From Thermodesulfovibrio sp. (GTDB lineage: Bacteria > Nitrospirota > Thermodesulfovibrionia > Thermodesulfovibrionales > Thermodesulfovibrionaceae): a stretch of 36,349 nucleotides of DNA. The notes below the pieces were generated by a model that was not told where the DNA came from, searched no databases, and was given only the letters and a program-made list of their open reading frames with translations. Location: positions 1 to 36,349 of the forward strand of contig JANXCZ010000035.1 of NCBI GenBank assembly GCA_025060075.1. Reading direction: 5' to 3'. Every line of letters begins with the position of its first letter. Position 1 is the stretch's first letter. The translations under genes and the position numbers were made by a program. Positions 25,900-35,640 of the stretch are shown one piece after another.

Positions 25900-26786
25900 C
25901 TTTTCTCCTCCTCTGTCTTTTTAACCAACCAGTATACTATACCAATTATAAGAATAGCAGCTATTAATGAGATTATAAACTCAATTGTCTCATGTTTTAG
26001 CGTTGCTATCATAGTCTCTCTTATTACAGTAACAAGAGCAACTCCTATAAAAACACTTATTCTGAATTTTCCTCCTCTTAAGTGAGCTATCTCAGTATTT
26101 AAAAGTTCAAGCATAACCCAAAGAATAAGAACTGAACCAAGAGCAGTTATAATTGTCTGCTCAAGTTTGCCAGATAGTATTTGATATATATCTTTTCCAC
26201 ATAAATAAATAACAGCAAAGGTAAGAATACTTAGTGCGAATATAAGCACAAGGCTCACAAATTGAGAAAATATTTCAACATATCTTACAAGTTGGAATCT
26301 TATTTTGTATGCTGGAGAGTAGCCTTTTATTTCTTCTTCGAGATATGATGAAGTGATGATATCAAGGTTTATATCAAGTATTTTGTTTATAGAAATTATG
26401 TATTTTTCTCTGTCTTTCTCTATTTCTTCGTAAATTATATCAACACAAGCATTTCTTATTATATTCATTGCTCTTGTCATAAAATGAGGATCAACTCCCA
26501 CTCTTTCATGTTTCTGTCCAATTCTTATAAGAGAATCATAGAAGTAGTTATCATATCTGCCAGCAAATAGTGCTATAAACCAGCTTTTAACAAGTCTCAT
26601 TACATGATTTATTAATGACTCATTCTTAAAGACTTTTTTTACTGACTCTGTTTGAATGATCCATTGATAAAGAGCTCCTACTACTTTATCAACTCTTTTT
26701 TCCATAAGAGGCCTAAGTTCATTAAGTCTTGACTCATCTTCCTTTGTAAAGTAATAGTTTGCTTTTATTTCTTTAAATGGTCTCAT
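25896..26786 (-). CDS. Protoglobin sensor fused to PsiE-like membrane domain
   Basis: A 296-residue protein. Residues 1-155 match the protoglobin/globin-coupled-sensor fold: MEKRVDKVVGALYQWIIQ, SWFIALFAGRYDNYF and IRIGQKHERVGVDPHFM, with predicted proximal haem ligand His93. Residues about 165-290 contain four hydrophobic helices (near 172-195, 212-230, 244-258, 268-288) with LELLNTEIAHLRGGKFRISVF and VALVTVIRETMI, like the PsiE (phosphate-starvation-inducible) family. It may bind O2, NO or CO and pass the signal to the membrane part. It has no SD and starts 2 bases after the purH stop (TAATATG), so translation probably depends on purH. It overlaps purD by 4 bases. Its role among purine genes is unknown. 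Confidence 0.85.
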   Translation of the reverse strand: MRPFKEIKANYYFTKEDESRLNELRPLMEKRVDKVVGALYQWIIQTESVKKVFKNESLINHVMRLVKSWFIALFAGRYDNYFYDSLIRIGQKHERVGVDPHFMTRAMNIIRNACVDIIYEEIEKDREKYIISINKILDINLDIITSSYLEEEIKGYSPAYKIRFQLVRYVEIFSQFVSLVLIFALSILTFAVIYLCGKDIYQILSGKLEQTIITALGSVLILWVMLELLNTEIAHLRGGKFRISVFIGVALVTVIRETMIATLKHETIEFIISLIAAILIIGIVYWLVKKTEEEKR

Positions 26787-26787
26787 A

Positions 26788-28320
26788 TTAGTGTTTGAAA
26801 TGTCTTATCCCTGTAAATACCATAGCCATATTATACTGATTTGCTGCATCAATTACTTCTTGATCTCTAACAGAACCGCCGGGTTGTATAATGGCAGTCA
26901 CACCATTTTGAGCTAAAACATCAATGTTATCTCTAAATGGGAAAAAACCATCTGAAGCTACAACACTTCCTTTAAGTGAGGTTAACGCGTTCATAGCAGC
27001 TATTTTTGCTGAAAATACTCTACTTGTTTGTCCAATTCCAAGTCCTACTGTTTTGTCTTTGAATGCATATACTATAGCATTTGATTTTACATGTTTACAA
27101 ACTTTCCATGCAAACTCTAAAGCTTTCCACTCATCATCAGTTGGTTGTCTTTTTGTTACCACCTTTGCCTGGGAAAGTTCATTATCAATGTTATCCCATT
27201 GTTGAACTATAAATCCACCAAGAATTCTCTTTAAATCAAATCCTGAAGGTTTAATTTTACTAAGTAACGGTGGAAATCTAAGTAGTCTAAGATTTTTCTT
27301 TGTTGCAAAGACTTTCAATGCTTCTTCATCAAAATCTGGTGCAACAATTACTTCATAAAAAACACTAATAACTTCTAAAGCTGTTAATTTATCAACAACC
27401 CTGTTAAAGGCTATTATTCCTCCAAAAGCACTTACAGGATCACATTCAAAGGCTTTTTTATATGCAACATGAATATTTTCTCCTATAGCAACTCCGCATG
27501 GGTTGTTATGTTTTACAATTACACATACAGGCTCTGAGAATTCAGCTGCCAAAACAACTGCTGAATGCGTATCCAGATAATTATTGAAAGACATCTCTTT
27601 TCCTTGAAGCACCTCTGCATCTACTAAGGAAGGAGTTTCATTTAGAGCATAAAGTGCTGCCTTTTGATGAGGATTTTCTCCGTACCTTAAAGTTTTTACT
27701 TTTTTTAGAGGCAATGTCCAATCTTCTCTAAACTCTGAGAAGTTGTCTTTTTCAAAATACTCTGATATTAAGGCATCATATCTTGCAGTATGAGAAAAGA
27801 CTTTTTTTGCCAGCGCAAATCTTTTTTCAAGAGATACTGTGCCTTTTTTAATGTCTTCTATAATATATGGATAATCATCAGGATCAACTACTACAACCAC
27901 ATCCTTATAATTTTTTGCAGCAGCTCTTAGTAGCGTAGGTCCACCAATATCAATATTTTCTATCGCTTCTTCCAGCGTTACATTTTTTTTCTTTATAGTG
28001 GCTTCAAAGGGATATAGATTAACTACTACCATATCTATTGGTTTTATTCCTAAAGCTTTCATTGTTTCAATATCCTGAGGATTGCCTCTTCTTGCCAGAA
28101 TTCCTGCATGTATTAATGGATGGAGAGTCTTTACTCTTCCATCCATTATTTCAGGAAATCCCGTATATTGAGAAATATCTATTACATTGATATTTGCCTC
28201 TCTTAAGAGTTTTGCAGTACCACCTGTGGAAAGAATCTCTATACCTAATCTGTAAAGTTCTCTTGCAAAATCTATTAATCCCCTTTTGTCTGAAACACTT
28301 ATTAGTGCTCTATTTATCAA
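26788..28320 (-). CDS. purH: Bifunctional AICAR transformylase / IMP cyclohydrolase
   Basis: Catalyses the last two steps to IMP. The 510-residue protein has the N-terminal MGS-like cyclohydrolase domain ([75 protein letters not shown]). The transformylase domain follows ([74 protein letters not shown]). The start is TTG 28320 (TTGA overlap with the carB stop), with an excellent SD AAGGAGG 7 bases upstream. The use of TTG with a strong SD recurs in pyrC. Confidence 0.97.
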   Translation of the reverse strand: MINRALISVSDKRGLIDFARELYRLGIEILSTGGTAKLLREANINVIDISQYTGFPEIMDGRVKTLHPLIHAGILARRGNPQDIETMKALGIKPIDMVVVNLYPFEATIKKKNVTLEEAIENIDIGGPTLLRAAAKNYKDVVVVVDPDDYPYIIEDIKKGTVSLEKRFALAKKVFSHTARYDALISEYFEKDNFSEFREDWTLPLKKVKTLRYGENPHQKAALYALNETPSLVDAEVLQGKEMSFNNYLDTHSAVVLAAEFSEPVCVIVKHNNPCGVAIGENIHVAYKKAFECDPVSAFGGIIAFNRVVDKLTALEVISVFYEVIVAPDFDEEALKVFATKKNLRLLRFPPLLSKIKPSGFDLKRILGGFIVQQWDNIDNELSQAKVVTKRQPTDDEWKALEFAWKVCKHVKSNAIVYAFKDKTVGLGIGQTSRVFSAKIAAMNALTSLKGSVVASDGFFPFRDNIDVLAQNGVTAIIQPGGSVRDQEVIDAANQYNMAMVFTGIRHFKH

Positions 28321-31300
28321 ACTGACACCTCCTTATGGTATTCTTGAAGAGATTTAATTTTAAGTTGAGAATCTTTAAGTCTTCTTATAGCTTTGATGAT
28401 AGCATTTGCTCCTGAAATTGTTGTTGTATATGGAATTTTATAATGTAGTGCTCCTCTTCTTATGTACATAGAGTCTCTTTGTGCTTGTTTGCCAAAGACT
28501 GTATTTATGATAAAATTAATCTGTTTATTTTTGATTAAATCAAGAATATTCGGTCTTCCCTCCTGAAGTTTGTTAACAACTTCTACATTTAAGCCTTTTT
28601 CTATTAAATACCTTGCAGTTCCACGTGTGGCAATAACTTTAAAACCAAGCTCTATGAATTCTTTTGCAACATGAACCACAAGTGGTTTATCTTTATCCTT
28701 TACGCTTATAAATACTTTTCCACTTAGAGGAATCTTTCCCATTGCACTCATCTGAGCTTTAGCATAGGCGAGTCCAAAATCTTCATCTATTCCCATAACT
28801 TCTCCGGTTGATTTCATCTCTGGACCAAGTATCACATCTACCTCAGGAAATTTATCAAAGGGGAAAATAGCTTCTTTAACTGTAACATAAGGTATTTTTA
28901 TATCACTTGGTATTTTAAGTTCTTCTAAGGTTTTGCCTACCATAATCTTTGCTGCTATTTGAGCAAGAGGAATTCCTATGCTTTTACTAACATAAGGAAT
29001 TGTTCTTGATGCACGAGGATTTACTTCAAGAACATAAACTTCAGAGTCCTTTATAGCATATTGAACATTCATTAATCCTTTAACTTCAAGCTCTTTCGCA
29101 ATTGCTATAGTTTGCTCTTTAATCTTTTGAATTATATCCTCAGAGAGAGAATAAGGTGGCAAAGAGCATGCAGAGTCTCCCGAGTGAATTCCGGCTTCTT
29201 CAATATGTTGCATAATACCTGCAACAACTACATCTACTCCATCAGAAATAGCGTCCACATCTACCTCTATTGCATCCTCAAGATATCTATCAATTAATAC
29301 AGGATGATCTTCAGAGGCTTTAACTGCTTCTTTCATATATCTAACCAAGGATTCTTCATCATAAACAATCTCCATAGCTCTTCCACCAAGAACATAAGAG
29401 GGTCGTACAAGAATGGGATAACCTAAGGATTTAGCTATTTTTAAAGCCTCTTCAAGGGATGTAGCTGTTCCACTTGGAGGCTGTTTTAGGTTTAATTTTT
29501 CTACCAATTCTTTGAAGCGCTTTCTGTCTTCAGCTCTGTCAATAGAATCTGCTTTTGTTCCAAGAATATTTACTCCGCAAGCCTCTAAAGCCTTTGCAAG
29601 TTTCAGAGGTGTTTGTCCTCCAAACTGTAGTATTACACCAATAGGTTTTTCTCTTTCTACAATATGTAAGACATCTTCAAGAGTAAGAGGCTCAAAGTAG
29701 AGTCTGTCTGAAGTATCATAGTCAGTGCTTACGGTTTCAGGATTACAGTTTATCATTATTGTTTCATATCCAAGTTCCCTTAAGCCAAAAACTGAGTGTA
29801 CACAGCAGTAGTCAAACTCTATTCCTTGTCCAATCCTATTTGGGCCAGATCCAAGAATGACTACTTTATTCTTATTTTCAGTTGGCGGAGCATCAGAGTC
29901 AATTAACGGTTTACAAACGATATTTGAAGAATTATTTTCCAAAGTATAAAAATTTCTCTCATAACTTGAATACATATATGGAGTATATGCAACAAACTCA
30001 GCTGCACATGTATCAACAAGTTTGTAAACAGGTTTAATATTAAACTTCTGCCTTATTTTTCTTATATCATCTTCAGTTTTATTCATAAGCTTTGCTATTC
30101 TTTTGTCTGAAAGACCATTTTGTTTTGCTTCAAAGATAAGATTTTTTATTTCCTCATCTTTAAGATGAGAACATTTTTTTAGTTTATATTCAAACTCTAC
30201 GATTTCCCTAATATTATTTAAAAACCAAGGATCAATGCCACTTAACTCGTGTATTTCATCTATGCTGAATCCTCTTCTTATTGCTTCAGCAATATACCAA
30301 AGCCGTTCAGCATTGGGATTTTTAAGTCTCCATCTTATCTCATCAACTGATGCATCTATTTCTTCAAATCCATATGAACCAATTTCTAAGGAACGAATTG
30401 CTTTACCAATAGCTTCTTTAAAGGTTCTTCCTATTGCCATTACTTCTCCAACAGACTTCATTTGAGTAGTAAGTATAGGATTAGCTTCAGGAAATTTCTC
30501 AAAGGTAAATCTTGGTATCTTTACAACTACATAATCAAGAGTTGGTTCAAAACTTGCTGGAGTAACTTTTGTTATATCATTAGGAATCTCCTCAAGAGTA
30601 TATCCAACAGCAAGTTTTGCTGCTATTTTTGCTATTGGAAATCCTGTAGCTTTACTTGCTAAAGCTGAACTACGGGATACCCTTGGATTCATCTCTATGA
30701 TAAGCATTCTACCATCCTTAGGATTTACAGCAAACTGAATATTGCTTCCTCCAGTATCAACTCCGATTTCCCTTATTGCTTTAATTGCACTGTCACGCAT
30801 AATCTGATATTCTCTATCAGTAAGAGTTTGAACTGGAGCAACAGTAATAGAGTCTCCTGTATGAACACCCATTGGATCAAAATTTTCAATTGAACAAATA
30901 ATAACAACATTGTCTGCTTTGTCTCTCATTACTTCAAGCTCAAACTCTTTCCATCCAAGAAGACTCTCCTCTATAAGAACTTGACTTACAGGGCTTAGCT
31001 TTAGTCCTCTATCAAGAAGTTCTTTAAACTCCTCAATATTGTAAGCTATACCACCACCTGTTCCTCCTAAGGTAAAGGCAGGTCTAAGAATTGCAGGAAA
31101 ACCTATATAATCAATAACTTCAAGTCCCTCTTTTAGGGTATGAACTGCGGCTGAACGAGGAACTTCAAGCCCTATTTTAGTCATGGCTTTCTTAAAGAGT
31201 TCTCTGTCTTCTGCTTTCTTAATAGCATTGAGATTTGCTCCAATAAGTTCAACAGAGTATTTATCAAGAACACCAGCTTCTCCAAGCTCAACTGCAAGAT

Positions 31301-31589
31301 TTAATGCAGTCTGTCCACCAAGTGTAGGAAGTAAAGCATCAGGTCTTTCTCTTTTTATAATTAGTTCAAGAACTTCAGCTGTTAGAGGTTCAATATAGGT
31401 TTTGTCTGCCATTGATGGATCTGTCATAATTGTGGCAGGATTAGAGTTAACTAATATTACTTGATAGCCTTCTTGTTTTAAAGCTTTACAAGCTTGAGCA
31501 CCAGAATAGTCAAACTCACAGGCTTGACCAATAATTATGGGTCCTGATCCTATTATAAGGATTTTCTTAATGTCTGTTCTTTTTGGCAT
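28317..31589 (-). CDS. carB: Carbamoyl-phosphate synthase, large subunit
   Basis: Makes carbamoyl phosphate from bicarbonate, ammonia (from CarA) and two ATP, feeding pyrimidines and arginine. The 1090-residue protein carries two ATP-grasp halves with parallel motifs. The first half has [35 protein letters not shown] and [18 protein letters not shown]. The second has [35 protein letters not shown] and [16 protein letters not shown]. The oligomerisation region lies between them. The C-terminal MGS-like allosteric domain ([33 protein letters not shown]) starts near 940. No strong SD sits at normal distance from the ATG; GGAGG lies about 16 bases upstream. Confidence 0.97.
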   Translation of the reverse strand: MPKRTDIKKILIIGSGPIIIGQACEFDYSGAQACKALKQEGYQVILVNSNPATIMTDPSMADKTYIEPLTAEVLELIIKRERPDALLPTLGGQTALNLAVELGEAGVLDKYSVELIGANLNAIKKAEDRELFKKAMTKIGLEVPRSAAVHTLKEGLEVIDYIGFPAILRPAFTLGGTGGGIAYNIEEFKELLDRGLKLSPVSQVLIEESLLGWKEFELEVMRDKADNVVIICSIENFDPMGVHTGDSITVAPVQTLTDREYQIMRDSAIKAIREIGVDTGGSNIQFAVNPKDGRMLIIEMNPRVSRSSALASKATGFPIAKIAAKLAVGYTLEEIPNDITKVTPASFEPTLDYVVVKIPRFTFEKFPEANPILTTQMKSVGEVMAIGRTFKEAIGKAIRSLEIGSYGFEEIDASVDEIRWRLKNPNAERLWYIAEAIRRGFSIDEIHELSGIDPWFLNNIREIVEFEYKLKKCSHLKDEEIKNLIFEAKQNGLSDKRIAKLMNKTEDDIRKIRQKFNIKPVYKLVDTCAAEFVAYTPYMYSSYERNFYTLENNSSNIVCKPLIDSDAPPTENKNKVVILGSGPNRIGQGIEFDYCCVHSVFGLRELGYETIMINCNPETVSTDYDTSDRLYFEPLTLEDVLHIVEREKPIGVILQFGGQTPLKLAKALEACGVNILGTKADSIDRAEDRKRFKELVEKLNLKQPPSGTATSLEEALKIAKSLGYPILVRPSYVLGGRAMEIVYDEESLVRYMKEAVKASEDHPVLIDRYLEDAIEVDVDAISDGVDVVVAGIMQHIEEAGIHSGDSACSLPPYSLSEDIIQKIKEQTIAIAKELEVKGLMNVQYAIKDSEVYVLEVNPRASRTIPYVSKSIGIPLAQIAAKIMVGKTLEELKIPSDIKIPYVTVKEAIFPFDKFPEVDVILGPEMKSTGEVMGIDEDFGLAYAKAQMSAMGKIPLSGKVFISVKDKDKPLVVHVAKEFIELGFKVIATRGTARYLIEKGLNVEVVNKLQEGRPNILDLIKNKQINFIINTVFGKQAQRDSMYIRRGALHYKIPYTTTISGANAIIKAIRRLKDSQLKIKSLQEYHKEVSV

Positions 31590-31624
31590 AGTATCTTAAA
31601 AATACCTCCATCTTTTAGGTCTTT

Positions 31625-32716
31625 TTATCTTTTTTCATACTCTCTTACTATTTCTCTAAATCTTTCAAATACATCTAAAGCATCATTGGGTCCGGGTCCT
31701 GCCTCTGGATGATGCTGGACTGAAAAAATTGGATATTCTACATGTTCCATTCCTTCTTCGGTTCCATCATACAGATTTTTATGAGTAAGTTTTACTTGCC
31801 CTTTAAGAGATTGTATATCAACGCAGTAGTTATGGTTTTGAGTGGTAATAGAAATCCTTCCTGTCTTTAAGTCCTTCACAGGATGATTACCACCATGATG
31901 TCCAAACTTAAGTTTATATGTTCTTCCACCTAAGGCAAGTCCTAAGAGTTGATGTCCAAGACATATTCCAAATAAGGGTTTTTTCCCGATAAGTTTTTTA
32001 GTATTTTCCACTGCATAGCTTAGGATTTGAGGATCGCCTGGACCATTGCTTAGCATTATACATGAAGGATTCATATCAAGTAAGACTTCCGCAGGTGTTT
32101 TTCCCGGAACTACATAGACTGAAAAACCAACTCTCTTAAGATTTCTCAAAATATTGAGTTTTACTCCATAGTCATAAACTATGCACAAAGGAAGTGTTTC
32201 ATCTTTGTGAAACCAATAAGGCTCTTTACACATTACAGTACTCACATGATCTATCTCTGAAATATCAGGATGAGCAAGAACTTTTTTATGTAAACTTACT
32301 ATATCATCCTCTAATGTGGAAATAATTCCCATCTGAGCTCCTTTGTCTCTTAAGTGTTTGGTAAGTGCACGAGTGTCAATTCCATGAATTCCAACAATTC
32401 CATATTTTTTTAGATAATCTCCCAAACTTCCTTCAGAACGCCAATTGCTTGGATAATCTTTATACTCTCTTACAACAAATCCTTCTACTTTCGGACCTCC
32501 GAGTGACTCTACATCTTCTTCATTTACTCCGTAATTTCCTATCTGCGTATAGGTCATAACAACAATCTGTCCTTTATATGAGGGATCTGTAAGTATCTCC
32601 TGATATCCAGTAATTGAAGTATTAAAAACTACCTCTCCAATAGACTCTCCATCTGCTCCAAAGGAAAATCCTTCAAATACTGTTCCATCCTTAAGAACTA
32701 AAATAGCTTTTTTCAT
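31625..32716 (-). CDS. carA: Carbamoyl-phosphate synthase, small subunit
   Basis: Glutaminase subunit delivering ammonia to CarB. The 363-residue protein has the N-terminal CPSase domain (LVLKDGTVFEGFSFG, GEVVFNTSITGYQEILTDPSY, HGIDTRALTKHLRDKGA) and a class I glutamine amidotransferase domain. In the latter SNGPGDP, nucleophile Cys252 (LFGICLGHQLLGLALGG), His336 and Glu338 (VQHHPEAGPGP) are visible. SD GGGAG overlaps the end of pyrC, whose stop is 2 bases before the ATG. It is separated from carB by 35 bases. Confidence 0.97.
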   Translation of the reverse strand: MKKAILVLKDGTVFEGFSFGADGESIGEVVFNTSITGYQEILTDPSYKGQIVVMTYTQIGNYGVNEEDVESLGGPKVEGFVVREYKDYPSNWRSEGSLGDYLKKYGIVGIHGIDTRALTKHLRDKGAQMGIISTLEDDIVSLHKKVLAHPDISEIDHVSTVMCKEPYWFHKDETLPLCIVYDYGVKLNILRNLKRVGFSVYVVPGKTPAEVLLDMNPSCIMLSNGPGDPQILSYAVENTKKLIGKKPLFGICLGHQLLGLALGGRTYKLKFGHHGGNHPVKDLKTGRISITTQNHNYCVDIQSLKGQVKLTHKNLYDGTEEGMEHVEYPIFSVQHHPEAGPGPNDALDVFERFREIVREYEKR

Positions 32717-32718
32717 TA

Positions 32719-34023
32719 CTACTCCCTCATATCAAAAGTTTTTTTACCCTTAAATGCAAATAATACTTTTCCCTTTAGTCTCCATCCATCAAAGGGCGTG
32801 TTTTTACCAAGTGATACGAGTTTTTCCTTGTCAACTATCCATTCTCTTTCTATGTCAACAACTATTAAATCAGCTTCAGCACCTTCTTTTATTCCATTTT
32901 TATTTATCTTAAGAATTCTTGAAGGATTTATAGTAAACTTTTCAATAAGCTCTCTAAGATTTAAGATCCCATCATGCACAAGCCTTAAACTCAAAGCAAA
33001 GGCGGTCTCAACTCCTGAGATACCATTTAGTGCCTCTTGAAAAGGTACTTTCTTTTCATCTATGTGATGAGGTGCATGATCACTGGCTATAACATCAATT
33101 ATATCTTCTTTTAATGCTTCTATTATTGCCTCTTTGTCTTCTTCGGTCCTTAAAGGAGGATTTACCTTTGCATTTGTATTGTAGCTAGCTACAGCTTCCT
33201 CTGTAAGTGTAAAATAATGTGGGCATGTTTCAGCAGTAACATGTACTCCTTCCTCTTTTGCTTTTTTTATTATCTCAACTGACCCTTTTGTTGATACATG
33301 AGCAATATGAATTGGTGCTTTAAAATGCTTACTAAGTATGACATCTCTTGACACCATTATTTCTTCTGAGGCTTTAGGTATACCTTTTAGTCCAAGATAA
33401 AAAGAGAGTTTGCCTTCATTCATTACACCATTTTCACTCAAGAAAAGGTCTTCACAGTGGGATATAATTGGTGCATCTATTGTTTTTGAGTACTCAAGTG
33501 CTCTTCTCATAATAAGGGGATTCATGACAGGCATTCCATCATCTGAAAAAGCTACACATCCTGCCTCTTTTAACATTACCATCTCTGAAAGTTCTTCACC
33601 TTTTAGTCCCTTTGTAATAGCTCCTATTGGATAAACATCGCAACTGCCTTCTTCTTTTGCCTTTGCAAGAATGTAGTATGTAACTTCAGGATTATCATTT
33701 ACTGGATTTGTATTTGCCATACAACAGACTGAAGTAAATCCACCTCTTATAGCAGCGAGTGTTCCTGTACGAATGGTCTCTTTATACTCATATCCCGGCT
33801 CTCTGAGATGTGTATGCATATCTATGAGCCCTGGAAAAACATAAAGTCCAGATGCCTCTATCTCCATAATAGAAGACGAAGACTTTGAGTTTGTTTTTAA
33901 AGATTTAACTTTGTTTTTTAGTTGAACTTTTGAAATAACTCCATCTTCAATAAAGATATCTACAATACCCTCTTTATTTGTAAAGGGATCAATCATATAT
34001 GCATTGTAAATTTTAATAATCAA
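32719..34023 (-). CDS. pyrC: Dihydroorotase
   Basis: Interconverts carbamoyl-aspartate and dihydroorotate, pyrimidine step 3. The 434-residue class I enzyme has metal-binding DMHTHLREPG (His70, His72) and GGFTSVCCMANTNPVND. Further motifs are SHCEDL, APIHIAHVSTKGSVE, TAETCPHYFTLTEE, KVNPPLRTEED and DVIASDHAPHH with the catalytic Asp. A Ser/Lys-rich insert at about 38-52 lies in the N-terminal beta domain. The start is TTG 34023, directly after the pyrB TAG, with SD GGAGATATAG overlapping the pyrB end. Confidence 0.96.
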   Translation of the reverse strand: MIIKIYNAYMIDPFTNKEGIVDIFIEDGVISKVQLKNKVKSLKTNSKSSSSIMEIEASGLYVFPGLIDMHTHLREPGYEYKETIRTGTLAAIRGGFTSVCCMANTNPVNDNPEVTYYILAKAKEEGSCDVYPIGAITKGLKGEELSEMVMLKEAGCVAFSDDGMPVMNPLIMRRALEYSKTIDAPIISHCEDLFLSENGVMNEGKLSFYLGLKGIPKASEEIMVSRDVILSKHFKAPIHIAHVSTKGSVEIIKKAKEEGVHVTAETCPHYFTLTEEAVASYNTNAKVNPPLRTEEDKEAIIEALKEDIIDVIASDHAPHHIDEKKVPFQEALNGISGVETAFALSLRLVHDGILNLRELIEKFTINPSRILKINKNGIKEGAEADLIVVDIEREWIVDKEKLVSLGKNTPFDGWRLKGKVLFAFKGKKTFDMRE

Positions 34024-34932
34024 CTATATCTCCTTAGGTGTTAAGAGATAAATTACAGCCATTCTTATTGCAATACCATTGGTTACCTGCCTAAGAATTA
34101 TTGAACGAGGACTGTCTGCAACCTCTGTTGATATTTCCACTCCTCTATTCATCGGACCAGGATGCATAATAATAGCATCACTTTTTAAATACGAAAATAT
34201 ATCTTTTTTTAGTCCCCATACATGAAAATACTCTTTAAGAGATGGTATAAAAGCAGCATTTTGTCTTTCAAGTTGAATTCTAAGAAGCATTACCACATCT
34301 ACGTCTTTCAATCCTTCTTTTATATCATAGAAAATCTTTACATTGTCTGGTGGATCTTTTGGCAGAAGAGTAGGAGGACCTACGAATCTTATTTCGGTAT
34401 CAAAATTACTTAAGAGATAGAGATTTGAACGTGCAACTCTACTATGTATTATATCTCCCACAATAGCTATCTTAAGTCCATCAATTCTGCCTTTTACTTC
34501 AAGAATACTGAAGGCATCAAGCAATGCTTGAGTAGGATGCTCATTTATTCCATCTCCAGCATTTATAACAGAGGCAGTTGTATTTTCTGCAACAAATTTT
34601 GCTGCTCCTGATGAAGAATGTCTGATAACAATATAGTCAACATTGTATGCTTCAATAGTTTTCAATGTATCATAGAGAGTTTCTCCTTTTACTACACTAC
34701 TCATACTTATTGAAAAGTTAAGCACATCAAGGCTAAGACGTTTTTCAGCAAGTTCAAAGGATGTTCTTGTTCTTGTTGATGGCTCAAAGAAGAGATTTAT
34801 AGCTGTCTTTCCTCTTAAAGTAGGAACTTTTTTAATGTCTCTATTAAGAACCTCTTTAAAAGCTTTAGCTGTATTTAGAATTTCCTCAATATTTTGTCTC
34901 GAAAGATCTTTTATTCCAATTAAGTCTTTCAT
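34024..34932 (-). CDS. pyrB: Aspartate carbamoyltransferase, catalytic chain
   Basis: Condenses carbamoyl phosphate with aspartate, the committed pyrimidine step. The 302-residue protein has the carbamoyl-phosphate loop FFEPSTRTRTSFELA (STRTR 52-56), SSVVKGETLYDTLKT (the 80s loop), IVIRHSSSGAA, GINEHPTQALLDAFS, IAIVGDIIHSRVARSN and MHPGPMNRGVEI. There is no pyrI regulatory chain nearby, so it probably works as a catalytic trimer or complexed with PyrC. An ATGA overlap with pyrR shows coupling. Confidence 0.97.
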   Translation of the reverse strand: MKDLIGIKDLSRQNIEEILNTAKAFKEVLNRDIKKVPTLRGKTAINLFFEPSTRTRTSFELAEKRLSLDVLNFSISMSSVVKGETLYDTLKTIEAYNVDYIVIRHSSSGAAKFVAENTTASVINAGDGINEHPTQALLDAFSILEVKGRIDGLKIAIVGDIIHSRVARSNLYLLSNFDTEIRFVGPPTLLPKDPPDNVKIFYDIKEGLKDVDVVMLLRIQLERQNAAFIPSLKEYFHVWGLKKDIFSYLKSDAIIMHPGPMNRGVEISTEVADSPRSIILRQVTNGIAIRMAVIYLLTPKEI

Positions 34933-35459
34933 TGTGTAATCAACACTACTGAGTCTTTTCCTGCAATTTCCTTAAGATAAACCTTAATCTTTTCATTTCG
35001 AGAGGTAGGTATATATTTACCTACATAGTTAGCCATTATTGGCAATTCTCTATGACCTCTATCAACTAATACAGCAAGCTGAATTTCAGCAGGCCTTCCA
35101 AAATCCATTAATGCATCCATTGCTGCTCTGGTAGATCTTCCAGTATAAAGAACATCATCGACAAGTATTACTTTTTTTCCGTCAATACTAAAGGGGATAT
35201 TAGTAGGCTTTATTTCTTTACGGTTTTTCGAGATATTTATATCATCTCTGTAGAAGGATATATCTAGAATTCCTAATGGAACATTTATATTTTCTATTTC
35301 TTCTATCTTTTTCTTTATCCTTTCAGCAAGATATACTCCACCTGTTACAATTCCTATCAAGCATATATTTTCAGCTCCCTTATTTTTTTCTAATATTTCG
35401 TGGGCAATCCGGTTAAGGATTCTTTCTATTTCTTGTCTATTGAGAAGTTCCTTTTCCAT
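34929..35459 (-). CDS. pyrR: PyrR, pyr operon regulator / uracil phosphoribosyltransferase
   Basis: PyrR binds uridine nucleotides and pyr mRNA and has a minor uracil phosphoribosyltransferase activity. The start chosen is ATG 35459 (176 residues, the usual PyrR length). The upstream ATG at 35504 would put the two predicted -10 boxes inside the gene. Motifs are NRQEIERILNRIAHEILE, LIGIVTGGVYLAERI, DISFYRDD and the PRPP loop VILVDDVLYTGRSTRAAMDAL (97-117). It ends RELPIMANYVGKYIPTSRNEKIKV. It is first in the operon, overlapping pyrB by 4 bases. No SD precedes it and the leader is very short, so classical attenuation upstream of pyrR is not possible. Confidence 0.94.
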   Translation of the reverse strand: MEKELLNRQEIERILNRIAHEILEKNKGAENICLIGIVTGGVYLAERIKKKIEEIENINVPLGILDISFYRDDINISKNRKEIKPTNIPFSIDGKKVILVDDVLYTGRSTRAAMDALMDFGRPAEIQLAVLVDRGHRELPIMANYVGKYIPTSRNEKIKVYLKEIAGKDSVVLITQ

Positions 35460-35480
35460 GATGCGAGAATAAAACTGCAA

Positions 35481-35501
35481 ATTATAAATCATTAAATTAT
35501 A
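35481..35501 (-). promoter_or_regulatory. Predicted promoter region of the pyr-pur operon
   Basis: On the minus strand two TATAAT boxes occur, at 35501-35496 and 35486-35481, with no strong -35 for either. Predicted starts near 35489 and 35474 leave leaders of about 30 and 15 bases before the pyrR ATG. The decayed insertion sequence begins about 60 bases upstream. Confidence 0.5.
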
Positions 35502-35559
35502 CATGATTTTGAAAAATTTTTCTATATAAACAATTTTTGTTGTGGTTACTATATCAAAA

Positions 35560-35596
35560 TGTCACACATAATTATTAAAGAGAAATGTCACATATA
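35560..35596 (+). repeat. Direct repeats at the left end of the insertion sequence
   Basis: Two copies of TGTCACAYATA (35560-35570 and 35586-35596), 26 bases apart and differing at one position. They are probably transposase-binding repeats at the IS left end. Confidence 0.5.
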
Positions 35597-35602
35597 TGTT
35601 AG

Positions 35603-35633
35603 CCTTCTTTTAGAGTTTAACTATAAAAGAAGG
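35603..35633 (+). promoter_or_regulatory. Hairpin covering the transposase ribosome-binding site
   Basis: CCTTCTTTTA (35603-35612) pairs perfectly with TAAAAGAAGG (35624-35633) around an 11-base loop. The right arm contains AGAAGG, the likely SD, 7 bases before the transposase ATG at 35641. In RNA read from outside the element, the fold would hide the SD, a known way for insertion sequences to limit transposase synthesis. The role here is inferred. Confidence 0.45.
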
Positions 35634-35640
35634 TGGCTGA

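Noticed and set aside
28616-28632. A half match to parS (GTTCCACGTGTGG) in carB
   Set aside because: The right half fails the palindrome at several positions and the bases encode a conserved part of the CarB allosteric domain (ATRGTARYL).
32197-32218. TGTTTCA...TGAAACC inverted repeat in carA
   Set aside because: The parS-like arms are separated by extra bases, so the spacing is wrong, and the segment is ordinary carA coding sequence.
35460-35504. Longer pyrR start at 35504
   Set aside because: It covers both predicted -10 boxes and adds 15 residues not found in PyrR, whose usual length is reached from 35459.
34929-35520. Riboswitch or attenuator before the pyr genes
   Set aside because: No room between promoter and start codon and no hairpin with T-tract is visible.
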